This document shows, piece by piece, positions 22,015 through 34,127 of a stretch of 64,000 nt of DNA. Position numbers and translations under genes: made by a program. Source of the stretch: Spinacia oleracea (taxonomy: Eukaryota; Streptophyta; Magnoliopsida; Caryophyllales; Amaranthaceae); NCBI RefSeq assembly GCF_020520425.1, contig NC_079491.1:30495449-30559448 (forward strand), given 5' to 3'. The notes beneath the pieces were generated by a model that worked only from the letters and a program-made list of their open reading frames with translations, was not told where the DNA came from and made no database searches. Each line of letters begins with the position of its first letter. Within the stretch, counting starts at the first letter, position 1.

Positions 22015-22321
22015 ATGTCAGCAGGTTGGATTGACAACGCCAGCTGCCATCAACAACAACAAGAAGAAGAAGAAACCCCTTATAAAATGATAATGAGTGA
22101 AGATCATCCTCCCAAAAAGCCAGTCCAAAAACAGGGCATTGTTTCTGTACTTTGCTCTGATTTTGAGTCTAACAAAATATTACCCCAAAATTCTATTAGA
22201 AGAACTCTTTCAGCTGCTGACATGTCCTCCCAGAAATGTCTGACTCTCAGCTCATCTGCTTCTCTCAAGAGGGTTCATTCCTCTCTCCATTTGCAACCCT
22301 TAGGGGAACACCACAATGATC

Positions 22322-22382
<61 letters not shown>

Positions 22383-23676
22383 GGCTGGTCAGGCATTTGA
22401 GGAAATTTGGAGCTCTATCCAAGCTGACAAGAAGAGTTGGGGTTCTATTCTCACTCCTTCCAAAACTACTGACAGTTCCGGTTCCGAGTCGGCCCAGCTT
22501 CCTCCACCATACGTTCACCCTTTGGCGAAGCGTACGGCGAGCTCCCTCAGTGAGAAGAGCCTTGAGATTTGTACTGAGAGTCTTGGGTCGGAGACCGGGT
22601 CTGACGGGTTCTCCTACCCGGGGTCCGAGCCGGAGGAGGAGGAAGAAGTGCAAGAACAAGTGCAAGTGCAGGAACAAGTAGAGGTAGAGGTAGAGGTCGA
22701 GGTCGAGGTCGAGGTCGAGGTGGAGGTCGAAGTGAGTAACTACAAGTGCAACAACAACTTGAGGAGTGGTCCCACTCTTAGTACTAAGAGGTCAATGATG
22801 GTCCCTTGTGCAAGGCCGTCATTCCCTCCTCCTCTTCCTTCATTGGCTTACCGAGATGATGGGTCCAACCTTCACATCCGGTCCCACCGTCAAGACGGCC
22901 GCCTTGTCGTCGAAGCTGTTTCCGTACCATCAGTGAACTGCTTCCGTGCCCAACGACAAGACGGCCGCCTGCTTCTCACTCTCAGTAATGGTGATCAACC
23001 ACAACAACAGGAGGAACAACAAGATGAGATGTTCAATGATGAGGATGCTGTTATCGAAGATGATGATAATGAAAAAGAAGAAGAAGAAGAAGAAAAAGAA
23101 AAAGAAAAAGAAAAGGTGTTGGGTATAGCAAAGGGAGTAATAAATGTGCAAAGGTCATTGACAATGAGCAAGCTTATGGAGTTAACCAACACCCGTAACA
23201 AGTCCACATGGCCTCGAAACTACAACACAAGAATCATCAAGACTCTGAATGACAATGAGGAAGAGGTAAGGATGACACAATCAGTCCCACATCACACAAG
23301 GGTAAGCACAGCTACAGCTACTGCTACTGCTACTGCTGCTGCAGTGGCCCTGAACGCATATGAATACTACTGGCGACGGAACAACAGCCCCGCAGTAGCA
23401 ATGCTGAATCCACTAGTTGGACAAAAGAATAATAAAATAACAACTAGGCAGCAAGTGGAAAAAGATACTGGTAGCAAAGGGAATAACAACTACAAGTTGT
23501 TTTATAATAATACAAAGGAACAAGAGGTGATACTAGTGAAAGCTGCTAGAACAATAATAGGAGAAGAAGAACAAGGACCAAAGGCAGAGTATCTTGTTCC
23601 CATTATGCTTAGAGCCTGTAAAGAACCCAAGAGGTCACTCTTGTTCTGGGAGCCTTACTGCATTGCTACCTCCTAA
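22015..23676 (+). CDS. FAF-like (FANTASTIC FOUR family) protein, single exon, 553 aa
   Basis: The FAF domain (PF11250 type) is at about residues 269-326: FPPPLPSLAYRDDG, then IRSHRQDGRLVVEAVSVPS and RAQRQDGRLLLTLSN. Upstream is FEEIWSSIQADKKSWGSI, also conserved in the family, and the C-terminus ends in a conserved EPKRSLLFWEPYCIATS motif. This layout is that of the longer FAF-like proteins (Arabidopsis At5g22090/EAR1 group), which act in ABA signalling through clade A PP2Cs; the short FAF1-4 proteins affect shoot meristem size. Which role applies here is inference. Low-complexity tracts are inserted: poly-Asn from AAC repeats (about residues 104-122), Glu/Val alternation (about 222-240) and Glu/Lys (about 343-367). 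The start is the first ATG after the probable leader intron. Confidence 0.92.
22319..22381 (+). repeat. (AAC)n microsatellite coding poly-Asn
   Basis: About 20 perfect CAA/AAC triplets inside the FAF-like reading frame. Out-of-frame shadows give poly-Thr and poly-Val frames that should be ignored. The length is likely polymorphic. Confidence 0.95.
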
Positions 23677-26274
23677 ACCCAACCCAACCCACCCCACCCT
23701 TACTTTATCCTCCTTCAATATTCCACCATTTTCACTAATCACCTTAATTAACTCCATCATCATCAAGTTAATCACTTAATCTTAGCTCAATTCTCATTAA
23801 TTGTCATCCTCTTTTTATTGCCATTTTAGGATTTTTAATTAGATATCTTACTATGTAGTCGTTCAATAATATTGCGAAAAGAATTGTGTAAAGGAGGGAG
23901 AACTGGTTTTTGCACGCGCGAGTACTACTTATATTACTATTAATTAATATGTGCTCTTATTTAGCCTATGATTGTAGTATGTATTAATTCTCTTATGTAT
24001 TCAATTCCATGATTTGGGATTTGAGAAATATGAACAAATTAGATGATATTTTTGGTTTCTTTTTGTTACACTATTTATCTTTTAATTTCAAATGATCCAA
24101 CAATATCTTTGACTCTTTTTAGCTCAATCTTGGGAAGGTTATATTTGTCCCCTACCTCCCAACCCTAAAATCTAGTGTTATATTTCCTAATAATTTAAAT
24201 TTTAAATAAAAGAAAATAAATGGAGGTTGGTGATTAAATGGATGCATGTGTGGACCAGTAAATGCTAAATAAGGAGCATCAAGATCCACCGTCTTCGATT
24301 TGGTACCTGCTCTTGTTGTCACTATGATCTATTTTTCTTTACTTTTTATTTTATCCAATCAAATTTTATCTTCTTTACTGCTGCTTTACAATTATTCTGG
24401 ATTTTTTGATACAAAGTTCGTATCTTTATTCATACTGTACAACTCTATTGTTCATATCATGGATTAAATTTCAAGGTTTTGAATCTTTTGATTTTGCAAT
24501 CGATGTCCATATCCAATATACATACTTGACGTATACTTAGACATTAGGCAAATGTTTTTTTTTCCATCTTACGTCAAGGTAGGTCAAATCCTCATAGGTA
24601 AATCATGTCTTCATAATCTCATGGGTCCCTACGTTACTTTAACCTAAAAAAACTCTACTCATTTTTTCTTTTTTTATTAGACACTCGTTTGACACATACT
24701 TTTTTCACTTCAGTCTCCATATATATTTTTTACACGAGAAAACTAAATGACTTAATATTAGTGTACATGATCTCACTTAGCAATCACTCCAATATATCAT
24801 ATGAATCTAATAATAGCTCCACAATCTTCCTAACCCACCATAATTAACGACATAGCAAAAATTCCACTCTTGAGTTTTTGAGTTTTTTTTTTTTATAGAA
24901 AAGGCATCCTTCTCCCATTCTCTTTCTCACATATTTATATTTCCATTGTTAATAATTCAATTCATCGTTTTTTCCTAGACATTTATTAAAATTACTATCT
25001 CCATCGCAGTAGGTTTTATTGTTTTCTTGTCCAATTTTCCGTACACCGGCAAGTAGCAATGTTATTAGACTTCACAATATTACCATGTTATGATATACTA
25101 CATATGTTTTAAACTAGAGTTCTTTTATGCTTAGAATTGGTACGTAGTCCTTTCACTCAAAATATCAAGACGGGCTTACATATGCTAATAGTGATTCACA
25201 AACTTTTCAGAAAAGCCGATCTACGATAATATATTGTGTGGCGGTCTAAAAGAGGAAGGTTATCCGCACCTGTTTTGTTCTTTTAGTTACCATTATTGAT
25301 GTTATAAGTTTACTTTATTGTAGTTATAAGTTACCTTATTTTCAAGGCTATTAAATCAAATGGTAGAGAAGGTACAATATTGTACATGGTGTGGGGTGAA
25401 GCTCCACGTAGCCTACTACCTATATTACATTTGTGTATTGATGTATATTTCATTGTGGTGTTGTAGGTCATAGTTATAACTTGTACAAGCATATCACTTT
25501 TGATTAGGGTCACTTCATTGTTTATTGTTAGGGTCGCATTTTTCAATGGTTAGGGTCACATTTATCCTAAAGTAAGGTAACTTTAGTCTTCGAATAAGGT
25601 CATTTATATATTTTATCTGGTTCACTTTTATATTTGGATGTACAGTAAAATACCGTAGATCGGGGGCACACAAAAGTTTTTGATAATGATTTATGACTAG
25701 TTGTTTCCTAAATACGTGTTTGCGTAGGATTAGGAAACTAAGATGTATTATATACTAGGTTAGGTCTCATGCAATGCACGGATGAGATTAAATATATATT
25801 TTTCTATTATGTATCATTTATTTAAAACAAAATCATATCAAATTTTATCATGGGTTTTTGAAAAATTAGAGAAAATTATTATTTATTCAAATTACAAAGT
25901 GATTAGTGCAATATTAGGTGTTTAGGGTTTCGACAAAAAATATTTAAGTTTGGCAAAAAAAAAAACACTTATCATACCTTTATCAGGTAACCGTTTTCTT
26001 TTAAAATTGAATGAATATCCATAACGGTAACCATACCCGTTCCCGCTACATAAAATGGATCGGAAGAAAATAATAATAATAAAAAAATATTTGTTTGGGT
26101 TTTGACATATAATTACACATTATTTTTTAAAACTATTGCATGTCGGCTAAGAGTATAATTTATTTATTTTTTTGAAAAAGGTTTATGAAAATCAAAATAC
26201 TATCTTGATATTACGAAGTAGCAACTTACTACGTATATTATAAAAACAATAATATCATAAAAATTGAGATTTTC
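23677..26274. other. Intergenic region after the FAF-like gene
   Basis: The first 200 bp are the likely 3' UTR (pyrimidine-rich, then AT-rich). The rest is AT-rich with no supported gene. Around 25753-25830 a TACTAGGTTAGGTCTCATGC motif resembles a dispersed-repeat terminus. A short - frame at 25331-25546 has no recognisable features. Confidence 0.5.
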
Positions 26275-26877
26275 CTATTCCTGACATATATTTTTCAAAG
26301 AACAAAGGAACCTCCAACCGGTAACACAACACACATCGGTAAGCTTAGCATTCATCGTTTGTCCCAAACCTGATATGGGGACCCGCACGAAGCCAAACAG
26401 AAGTGTGATCTCCCTACTGCGATTTCCACAAGGTCGACTATCGAGAAAATAAAGAGAAGGTGGATTCTGCAGATGCAGTAACCTTAGTGACATATATTCT
26501 GCCAATTTCTTCATGAGCTTAGGGGCATCAACCTCACTAGGGTTACTCAAAATGTCATACTCCACCGTTCTATTAAATAGACTCAACGCATCTTCAAATG
26601 CTCGACCAGTACCAACAATGCCAACATGTCGTAGAAGCTTTGTCTGCAAACCAAAAGACTGCAATCGAGAAACAAGAAAAGCATAATGACGAACATCACC
26701 TGTGGAATAAACACCAAGCCCGACAAAAGAAAAAGGTAAGGTGACAAGTCGCCATTGCCAATCGCCAAAGCCAGGCCCGGAGCAGTAAAACAATACGCTC
26801 CAAGGAAGATCGAAGAGCCTCATCGAATATCCGTTAAGCCGCCTCAAAAATACCAGGAGGACAAGTACGCAAAGCAA
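26275..26877 (-). pseudogene. Retroelement-like relic (reverse-transcriptase C-terminal region type)
   Basis: A 200-codon frame contains FSFVGLGVYSTGDVRHYAFL, SRLQSFGLQTKLLRH, LSNPSEVDAPKLMKKLAEY and VPISGLGQTMN. I associate this series with a repeated plant open reading frame found downstream of reverse-transcriptase domains. The family normally continues past the GLGQTMN motif into a Cys-rich segment. Here the frame is lost soon after (KLTDVCCVTGW), so a frameshift and truncation are likely. The start lies just left of an (ATT)n run. No intact partner domain is seen nearby. It may be part of a small transposon starting near 25753. Confidence 0.45.
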
Positions 26878-26909
26878 AGTAGAGTTTAGAAGTAAAGCCG
26901 CCTCGTCGA

Positions 26910-26962
<53 letters not shown>
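26910..26962. repeat. (ATT)n microsatellite
   Basis: About 17 perfect ATT triplets immediately upstream of the - strand relic. Confidence 0.95.
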
Positions 26963-26963
<1 letters not shown>

Positions 26964-28269
26964 AAATTAGAAGTAAAATTTAGAAGTGAGAAAGAAAAGA
27001 ATTAATTGTAGTGCGCAGAAAGAATTAAGATTATATTCGATCTATTTGATAAAGACATGTAAATTGTAGGAAGTAAAAAACATCCGTGATTCAGTTAACC
27101 ATTAGGGTTGGAAGAAAAATAGGTTTGTGGCCAACAGAAAATGAGAGAGCATCTCATTTTCATTGGCTATCACTTTCAAAATCATGCTATGGATCATATT
27201 TAAAGAGTTTGACAGGGAAATGGATAGAAACGGACCTTTGTTTGATCAACTATAGGCAAAAAAAGAGGTGTAGTGTGTATGATCGAGATATCTAAATGGT
27301 TGATGCCAAACGCTTTTGACTACTCATTGCTTAGCTTAGTTTTGAGGTAAGATTCCAGATATGACTACAAGATGTGGAACGCTACCGTTACAAACTCGAT
27401 AGCATCTAAATTAATGCAAGGGTCTTACACGCACTAGGTATACAAAATTTATTGCACATTGGGGTAACTTTTACCCAGATTTTGATAAAAAGTTTACTTT
27501 TGTTAAAGCCGTAAACTTTATCACTAAAAAATTAATAACTTTGACATTATCCCGGGATAACTTTTAAACATTTTGACTTAACTTTTACTCTGATCTACAT
27601 AAGAATTTGTTAATGTTATCTCGACCTTATTACGCAGGAGTTACAACTTGCATGTGACGGACACACCCTATTTTTCCTTTTTTACTCTTAATTTTTCACA
27701 AAAAATATTAATTCCGCAATGGAAATATTATTGATATGTGTCGTACTCCGTTCCAACTACTCCGTATGAATTTTGAAGTTTAAAGTAACCTAGTGTTGAT
27801 GGGCATTTTGGTAACTTAAGCGTTCAATACAAAATGCACTAAATGGACCTTGGAAAAGGTAACGAGACCTTTTACAGAAAACCAGATTAAGCCTAGTAAA
27901 GAAAGCCAAATTGGGCCTAGTAAAGATGTTAACTTCTCAATCTCAACTCTCAAGTTAACTGTTCCATTTGGGTCAAAAAATATATACTCCGTATTAGGTA
28001 ACAGGCCCCGCCTTATGAAGAGCTTGTACAGAAACCCTAATTGGGCCTAGTAAAGATGGTAGCATCTGAATAATTTAGCTGTGCCTGTTCCATTCGGGTC
28101 AAATTCACGGCCCAGTGGTACTCTACTCGGATCCTTTAACCCAAATTCTAATCATCGGAAGGTTTGTTTGGATTTGGATTTGGATTTGGATGTTCGTTGT
28201 ATCGATCAAGCAAAGGTTAGAAAGAGAAACAGAAACAGAAACAGAAACAGAAAGAGAGAGAAAGGGTAG
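26963..28269 (+). promoter_or_regulatory. Upstream region of the J-domain gene with telo box and site II motifs
   Basis: A telo box AAACCCTAA (28032-28040) lies one base before a site II motif TGGGCC (28042-28047). Further TGGGCC at 27912-27917 and GGCCCA at 28109-28114 are present. Telo box plus site II is a well-known pairing in promoters of plant housekeeping and translation genes. An imperfect duplication brings GGGCCTAGTAAAGATG twice (27914 and 28044). A GGATTT run (about 28168-28190) and an AGAAAC run (28219-28250) lie in the likely 5' UTR. The more distal part (26963-27840) shows nothing clear. Confidence 0.6.
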
Positions 28270-31200
28270 ATGGGAGAGACAGTACTCGATGACGATGCTC
28301 TTCTCAAAGAATTCTTCGCCGAAGTTGGTGAAGTTGAACGAGATAACGAAGTTATCAGGTTCCTTTTTCTTTTTCATTCGTTCCTTTTTTATTGAATTTC
28401 TTTTATTATTTTAATTCATTGCCTCATTCAAGCTTCTATTTCCAGTTAATTTCATGCGCAATACTTAAATTTGTTTGCTCGTTTGATTTCTATTTGTGAT
28501 GAATTTTAAAAATTAAATGCAAACAATGAATAACGAATTCTAATTAGTTGAAATTAGTCAATTTGTTTGCTCAAAATTTTAATTGATTAGGGTTTCCGTC
28601 CCTATGCTGATTGTGTGTGCAAAGGGGAATCACGTTGCTTCGTCGAGATTTCTAGGATGAGTATGTCTAATTTGAGAGCTCCTTATGATCAAATGAGGAG
28701 CTGGATATCATCATACGTTTTATTCATTATAAAAAACAGGTATTGGTTGTCTGAATAAAAACATAAATATACATATTTTACCTAATTTTCTGCTCTAGGC
28801 TGGACACTGGAACGCAATTCACTTCCCAGTTCTGTTAAATTATGCCAAAAAATGTACCACTCACACGTACTCATTCGCCACTTAGGATTGCAATTTGCAG
28901 GAGATTAATAAATTAGGTACTAACATTGACATAGATGAATCCGGGTAACTTTTCAGTTAAGGTGAAATCTTTATCCAAGAGATGTAGGGTCATACGGGAG
29001 GGATCCTGGATCAATTTAAAACTAACTAAATAACTGATTTTGGTCTTTGATTTGCTTTCTTCTCGAAATTCTTGCTCTTGCTAGGAGTTTTATGCAATGG
29101 AGTTCCTTTAGTAGATTGAAGAGATGCAGTTAAACATTATTTTACGTATTTGGAGTTGGAGCTCTTTTGTTTTAATGTTTGTCCTTTATGTAGACAGGAA
29201 GAAAACTGAAGTAAAGGATACGATATTGGTTGATTTGTTCATCGACAATTAGAGTTTGATTTATAGTTTGTAGTTTTTTTACTAAGTGTTTTCTTTGTGG
29301 AAAGAATACTGCAGGGTATTTGCTGGTGACCTGGGACAAATTCAAAGTTTTGTCCTTGATGCAAATTTAATTAGGTGCCTTCCAAATTCCAATGCATAGC
29401 TTAGTTGGTAAAGAGAAAGGGGGCAAAGTTTGGAAATTGATGGCATGTCCAGGAAATCCTGTGACGAACACAACCACTTGTAAAATGACCAATTGAGGCA
29501 CATGTTGCAACTTACCTCATCCACGATGCTCGAGTGGCCGGGCGGTGGGGGCCTGTGGGGAGAGGGTTTCGCCTTTTGGGAGAGGAAATTTACTTTGGGC
29601 ATTTCTCATTTTTTTGTTCTTTTTCTTCGGATGCTCCTTTATGAAGGATGTTTTTGCTCTTTAGAAACTTATCGTGATCTTTGGACTGTGGGGTAGTTCA
29701 TTAACGTGTTGTCATCAGTTGGAGGGAAGAGGAGGAAAGGGAGTCATAATGAAAATCTCTTTGATTTCTCTGGTACTATGAATTTTAGAAGGCTTTACTG
29801 TGTGTGAATTTGTATTATTCACTGAGTTGCTGCAAGAAAATAGTATTTTGAAGTTGGAAAGTAAGTGATTAGTTTGCTTTTCAAAAGGTAGTGTGTGTTG
29901 TTTGTGGAGAGTAAAGTAGATGGGTCACAATAACTATGAACTTGATAGCTGGAACTAATAAAGTAGCTCTTCTTTATTGTCTTTCTTCTCTATGACTTAC
30001 ATTGTTAATGCTACAGGATCCTATCGTGCTTCAAGTTGAATCCATTTGAGCATCTTAACTTACCGTTTGATTCATCTATAGATGATGTGAAAAGGCAATA
30101 TAGAAAGGTAACTTAAAATACAGACTTGGGCAATATCTTTATTTTATTTTATGTTTTCCTTATTTAGCTTCTCATTTATTGTGAGACATGTAGATATCGT
30201 TGATGGTTCACCCTGACAAATGCAAGCATCCACAAGCGAAGGAGGCATTTGGAGGTGTGTCAAAATGTGCATTAACTCGAGAAAATAATTTTTTATTACA
30301 TAATAGTATTTTTCTGGGATGTAGGTGGACACATGCGGTTCACCTTGACGTGCTAGTTGTGCACTTGATACATCCTATATGCTTTCACTTTTCTTCCTTG
30401 TAGACCTAAAGCTTATATGCATGTTTTGTTCCCTTGATTCGTGAAATACATATGACTTTTTAACACTGATCAATTTGTGAACCTTTTTTGTATTTTTACT
30501 GTGAAGACTGTTTCTGTAGTGTATCTTGTTTTTATTTGCTAATGTGTTCCTCCTGACTTACACAGCACTAGCAAAAGCCCAACAGCAACTTCTTGATTCA
30601 CAAGAAAGAGAGTATGTTCTTAGCCAAGTTAAATCTGCAAAAGGTCAGCAACCAGCTCATTTATGACATCAACATATAGTTGTTTTATTCTGTTGTGACT
30701 CATTGCCAAAGTTAATTTTTAGAAATTGGCTATGGGTCATAATGCTTAAAATTTTCATCATAATGGTCTCGGGTATTTTTTTTTACATGATTCTCTGCTC
30801 TTTTCTTCTGGCACATGTTTTATACCTGTGTCTCTTTGGAGATATCCAATAATTCAGACATTCCTTGCATCCGTTTCCATTGTAATTGCAGAGGAACTTC
30901 TATCTGTGAGGAAGAAAAAGCTAAAGAAAGAGACTGCTTCAAAAATAAAATATTTGGTTGACGAGGTAAGTGCACTTGCCATTTCCTCCTGATTTTTTTC
31001 TTCCGACCAGCTTGTTCTAGAAAATTGAAGAAATTTTAGCTTCTTGATGATTTCCTTTGCTCTCTATGTTCTCAATTCATGTGTTTTATATCACTATGCA
31101 TCCCTGCTGTTGTTTTCTCATTGTTTGAAGATGGAAACCACTCATTGCTTCTTCTATTCAACCCTGATGTGTCCATCTTATTGTTGTTCTGATCATGATG

Positions 31201-33045
31201 TTGAGGTGCTGCTGGATTGCTTGCATCACACGTGTGTAGTTTGCTTTTTATCTTGACTCCTCGAACTTCCTAAATATGTTAGGGAAATTTTAGCTTCTGC
31301 CTTGATGATTTCCTTTGCTCTCTATGTTCTCAATTCATGTGTTTTATATCACTATGCATCCCTGCTGTTGTTTTCTCATTGTTTGAAGATGGAAACCACT
31401 CATTGCTTCTTCTTTCAACCATGATGTGTCCATCTTATTGTTGTTCTGATCATGATGTTGAGGTGCTGCTGGATTGCTTGCATCACATTAGCCGTGTGTA
31501 GTTTGCTTTTTATCTTGACTCCTCGAACTTCCTAAATATGTTAGGGAATTAGGTAGAGATTGAAAAGGATAATTTTGTGAGTGACCATTCAGAACCATTC
31601 AGAATCTAAATGCTGTAAGCCTGTAACCTTGAAACTAGTATCTTCCTGAATTGAAGAATCATTTATTCAGTTAGTATTTGATAATGCTTTGTGATCTTAA
31701 GATTTCGACCAGTTTCTCTTCCTTGAGTTCCTCCTCAACTCTCATAGCCCCAATAACCTGCTGTGCGTAATTTGCCATGTGCTAGCCTCTTTTATTCTGG
31801 AGAATTAGATATTCATGTCTTAATTATAACATACTGATGTTTTCATCACTTGTCACTTTGGTAGCATTTCTTACAACTGCTTCTCTCCCTGGCGAAAGGA
31901 CAACAATATGTACTGAAACCTTTTCTGGTTTTTCACGTGTGACATGGAAATTGACATAAAACAGCACTGGATATGATACAAACGCAAAGAAAAGGGATCT
32001 TGAGTTTAATGTAAATAACTAAATAAAGACTTATGAGGGTCCAACTTCTAGATTTGTCCACCTGACCATAATAAGGGCGTACTTATTATTTTCTCTCTTA
32101 GGTTTTGTACAAATTGGAAGTAGTTTAGTGCTCAAGTAACTGAATATATACCTGGTGTTGACAGAAATTTGATAAAGAATATGAGTTGTCAGAGGAGTTT
32201 AAACAGCAGCTAAAGTTGAAAGTACGAGAAATTCTAACTGAGCAAGAGTGGCGGAGGAGAAAGATGGCTATGAGAGTAATTTTCAAACCAACTATATTAT
32301 TTTCTTGGATGTCTCATTTTTTGTGTGCTCCACCTTATTCCCTTTCTGCCGTTTCTAGATATCGGAGGAAGAGGGCAGGCTAAAGAAAGACGAAGCGGAA
32401 CAAAAGGAGGTTTGGAAAAGGAAGCGAGAGCATGAGGAGCAGTGGGAAGGAACAAGAGAAAAAAGGGTTTGACTATTCCCCTTTTTTCTTCTCTGTGTGT
32501 TTTGTTAAGAACATTTGCAGTAGTTCTTGTAAACCAAATTACTATGCTGTCACCCCAGTATATTCTACTCCATCGACAATACTCTTTGGTTTCACCACCA
32601 AATCACTATATTAAGCTGTTACTAGTACAGAGTATAATCTAACAACTGCATATACTGTGTGTTTTCACATTTTATTTACTAACGCAGACACGGAGTATAA
32701 TCTAACAACTGCGATGTACTGTGAGAAAAGGTTTTCTGTATTTGTCATGATGCCCAAGTATAGTCAAGTGAACCTGCCAATAGTTGATTGCCCTGTGTTT
32801 TTCTTTACATGCAGGTTTCTAGCTGGAGAGATTTCATGAAGAGTGGAAAGAAGGTAAAAGTTGTGATGTACTGTTTTTTTTTTTTTTAATTACAGTAGCT
32901 GTGTGTAAAATGGGTTGTTTAACATACGCAAGATGTTTACATTATACTGACTACGCAGGGAAAAAAGGGTGAGATTCGGCCACCAAAGCTTAAAACAGAA
33001 GATCCGAACAAATCTTATGTCCAGAGGCCAGTAAAGCGAGGATAA
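28270..33045 (+). CDS. J-domain protein, DNAJC8/SPF31 type, nine exons, 245 aa
   Basis: Exons: 28270-28358, 30017-30107, 30194-30254, 30566-30643, 30892-30965, 32165-32275, 32359-32466, 32815-32853, 32959-33045. All introns are GT-AG and the joined frame is open for 738 nt. The J domain covers about residues 35-100, with PFEHLNLPFDSSIDDVKRQY and the HPD triad at 66-68 (VHPDKCKHPQAKEAF). The C-terminal half is highly charged (KKKLKKE, EQEWRRRKM, EEQWEGTREKR, SWRDFMKSGKK), as in DNAJC8, a nuclear protein linked to spliceosomes that is about 253 aa in human. It probably stimulates HSP70 in splicing complexes. An AATAAA signal is at 33416-33421. The gene is convergent with the phosphatase gene. 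Confidence 0.93.
31022..31552. repeat. Direct duplication in intron 5 of the J-domain gene
   Basis: About 250-265 bp starting at GAAATTTTAGCTTC is repeated head to tail (first copy about 31029-31285, second about 31283-31550). There are small differences: an extra ACACGTGTG versus ACATTAGCCGTGTG, and TTCTATTCAACC versus TTCTTTCAACC. It lies wholly in the intron. A 70-codon frame in the first copy is not a gene. Confidence 0.85.
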
Positions 33046-34127
33046 TGTGTCAGCTGGGATGCAAGCAGAAGAAAGGCCGTAATTTTATATGTCCATGGTA
33101 AAGCTTGTAGAGTATCCAATGTTTTGGGCATAACTCCTTCACTGTGCCATACATTCCTCTTGGGCAGAATGATTGTAAGATATGGTATAAACTTCAACTC
33201 TAATTCAGCGGATTTTTTTCGAGTTGTGGTGGAGGATTGTAGTACTTGTAATTTGTCGCTGATTCTGCAGGGTACAGAGTGTCATATCCTACAGAAAGTT
33301 TGTTTGCAATTATGAATGACACAGTTTTAGATTTTTCATTAATTGGTTATTAAAACCTTGTAAATAAGAACTATTTATAGACTTGTAGACTTATAGTCGC
33401 ACATATTTCTCCATTAATAAAATTAGATATACTCTCTTTCGAAAGTTTTTAAGATTGTTCACCTTCACTTATGGATCTAATGGACAAGTTTATTTTTCTG
33501 TTGGAAAAAGAGGGCAAGGGCGAGGTCATAGTGTACTGGAGAGCACCTGCATCTTTTTCGTACTTGTAAGTCAAAAAACTTTAATACCTCTTAAGAAGGA
33601 GAAAAAAAGTTACACAGGAAAATGAACACAAAATTACACAAACAATACCCTCTATTATACAAGGACACCTCACCATGGATTTTGATATAATGTTACCTCA
33701 CCAATAGCATACACTGAACTTGTGTGACAAACACACTCTAATAGAAGACCAAACCCAAAAAACAAAAATAGAAAACTAAACAGAAGAATACCCAAAACTA
33801 TCGACCTGACTAAAGAAATAACCGAGACTCTGGACTTTCCACCGGGCATATTTCGATAAAATGTACAAGGGCCAACTCCCTAGGATACCCATGCTATTGC
33901 TGGCACATCCCATTAATATGAGTAAACTGCCGTTCGCACTGAGATCCATAATATACTTGAATTGAAGACCTCCGAACGTGTGGTTATCCCAAGAGGGTCT
34001 TCAAAATTTTCATGGCTTTAAGTTGATGAGTTCAGGACATTCTATATACAGCATCCTGCTATACCAAATGCCAAAACCCCTGGGTGGAAGCATTATCCAA
34101 TGTAAGTGGTGAACCTTTTCACTTCTA
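33046..34127. other. Convergent intergenic spacer / two 3' UTRs
   Basis: Separates the stop codons of the J-domain gene (+) and the BSL phosphatase gene (-) by about 1.1 kb. AATAAA at 33416 probably ends the first transcript. Short frames here have no supported coding content. Confidence 0.6.

Noticed and set aside
22300..22681. Poly-Val and poly-Thr frames overlapping the FAF-like gene
   Set aside because: Out-of-frame readings of the AAC microsatellite.
27086..27295. 69-codon + frame upstream of the J-domain gene
   Set aside because: No recognisable motif, AT-rich context and no splice partners that extend it.
29398..29480. Possible tRNA gene in intron 1 of the J-domain gene
   Set aside because: Only an A-box-like word is present. 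I could not find a matching B box or a cloverleaf.
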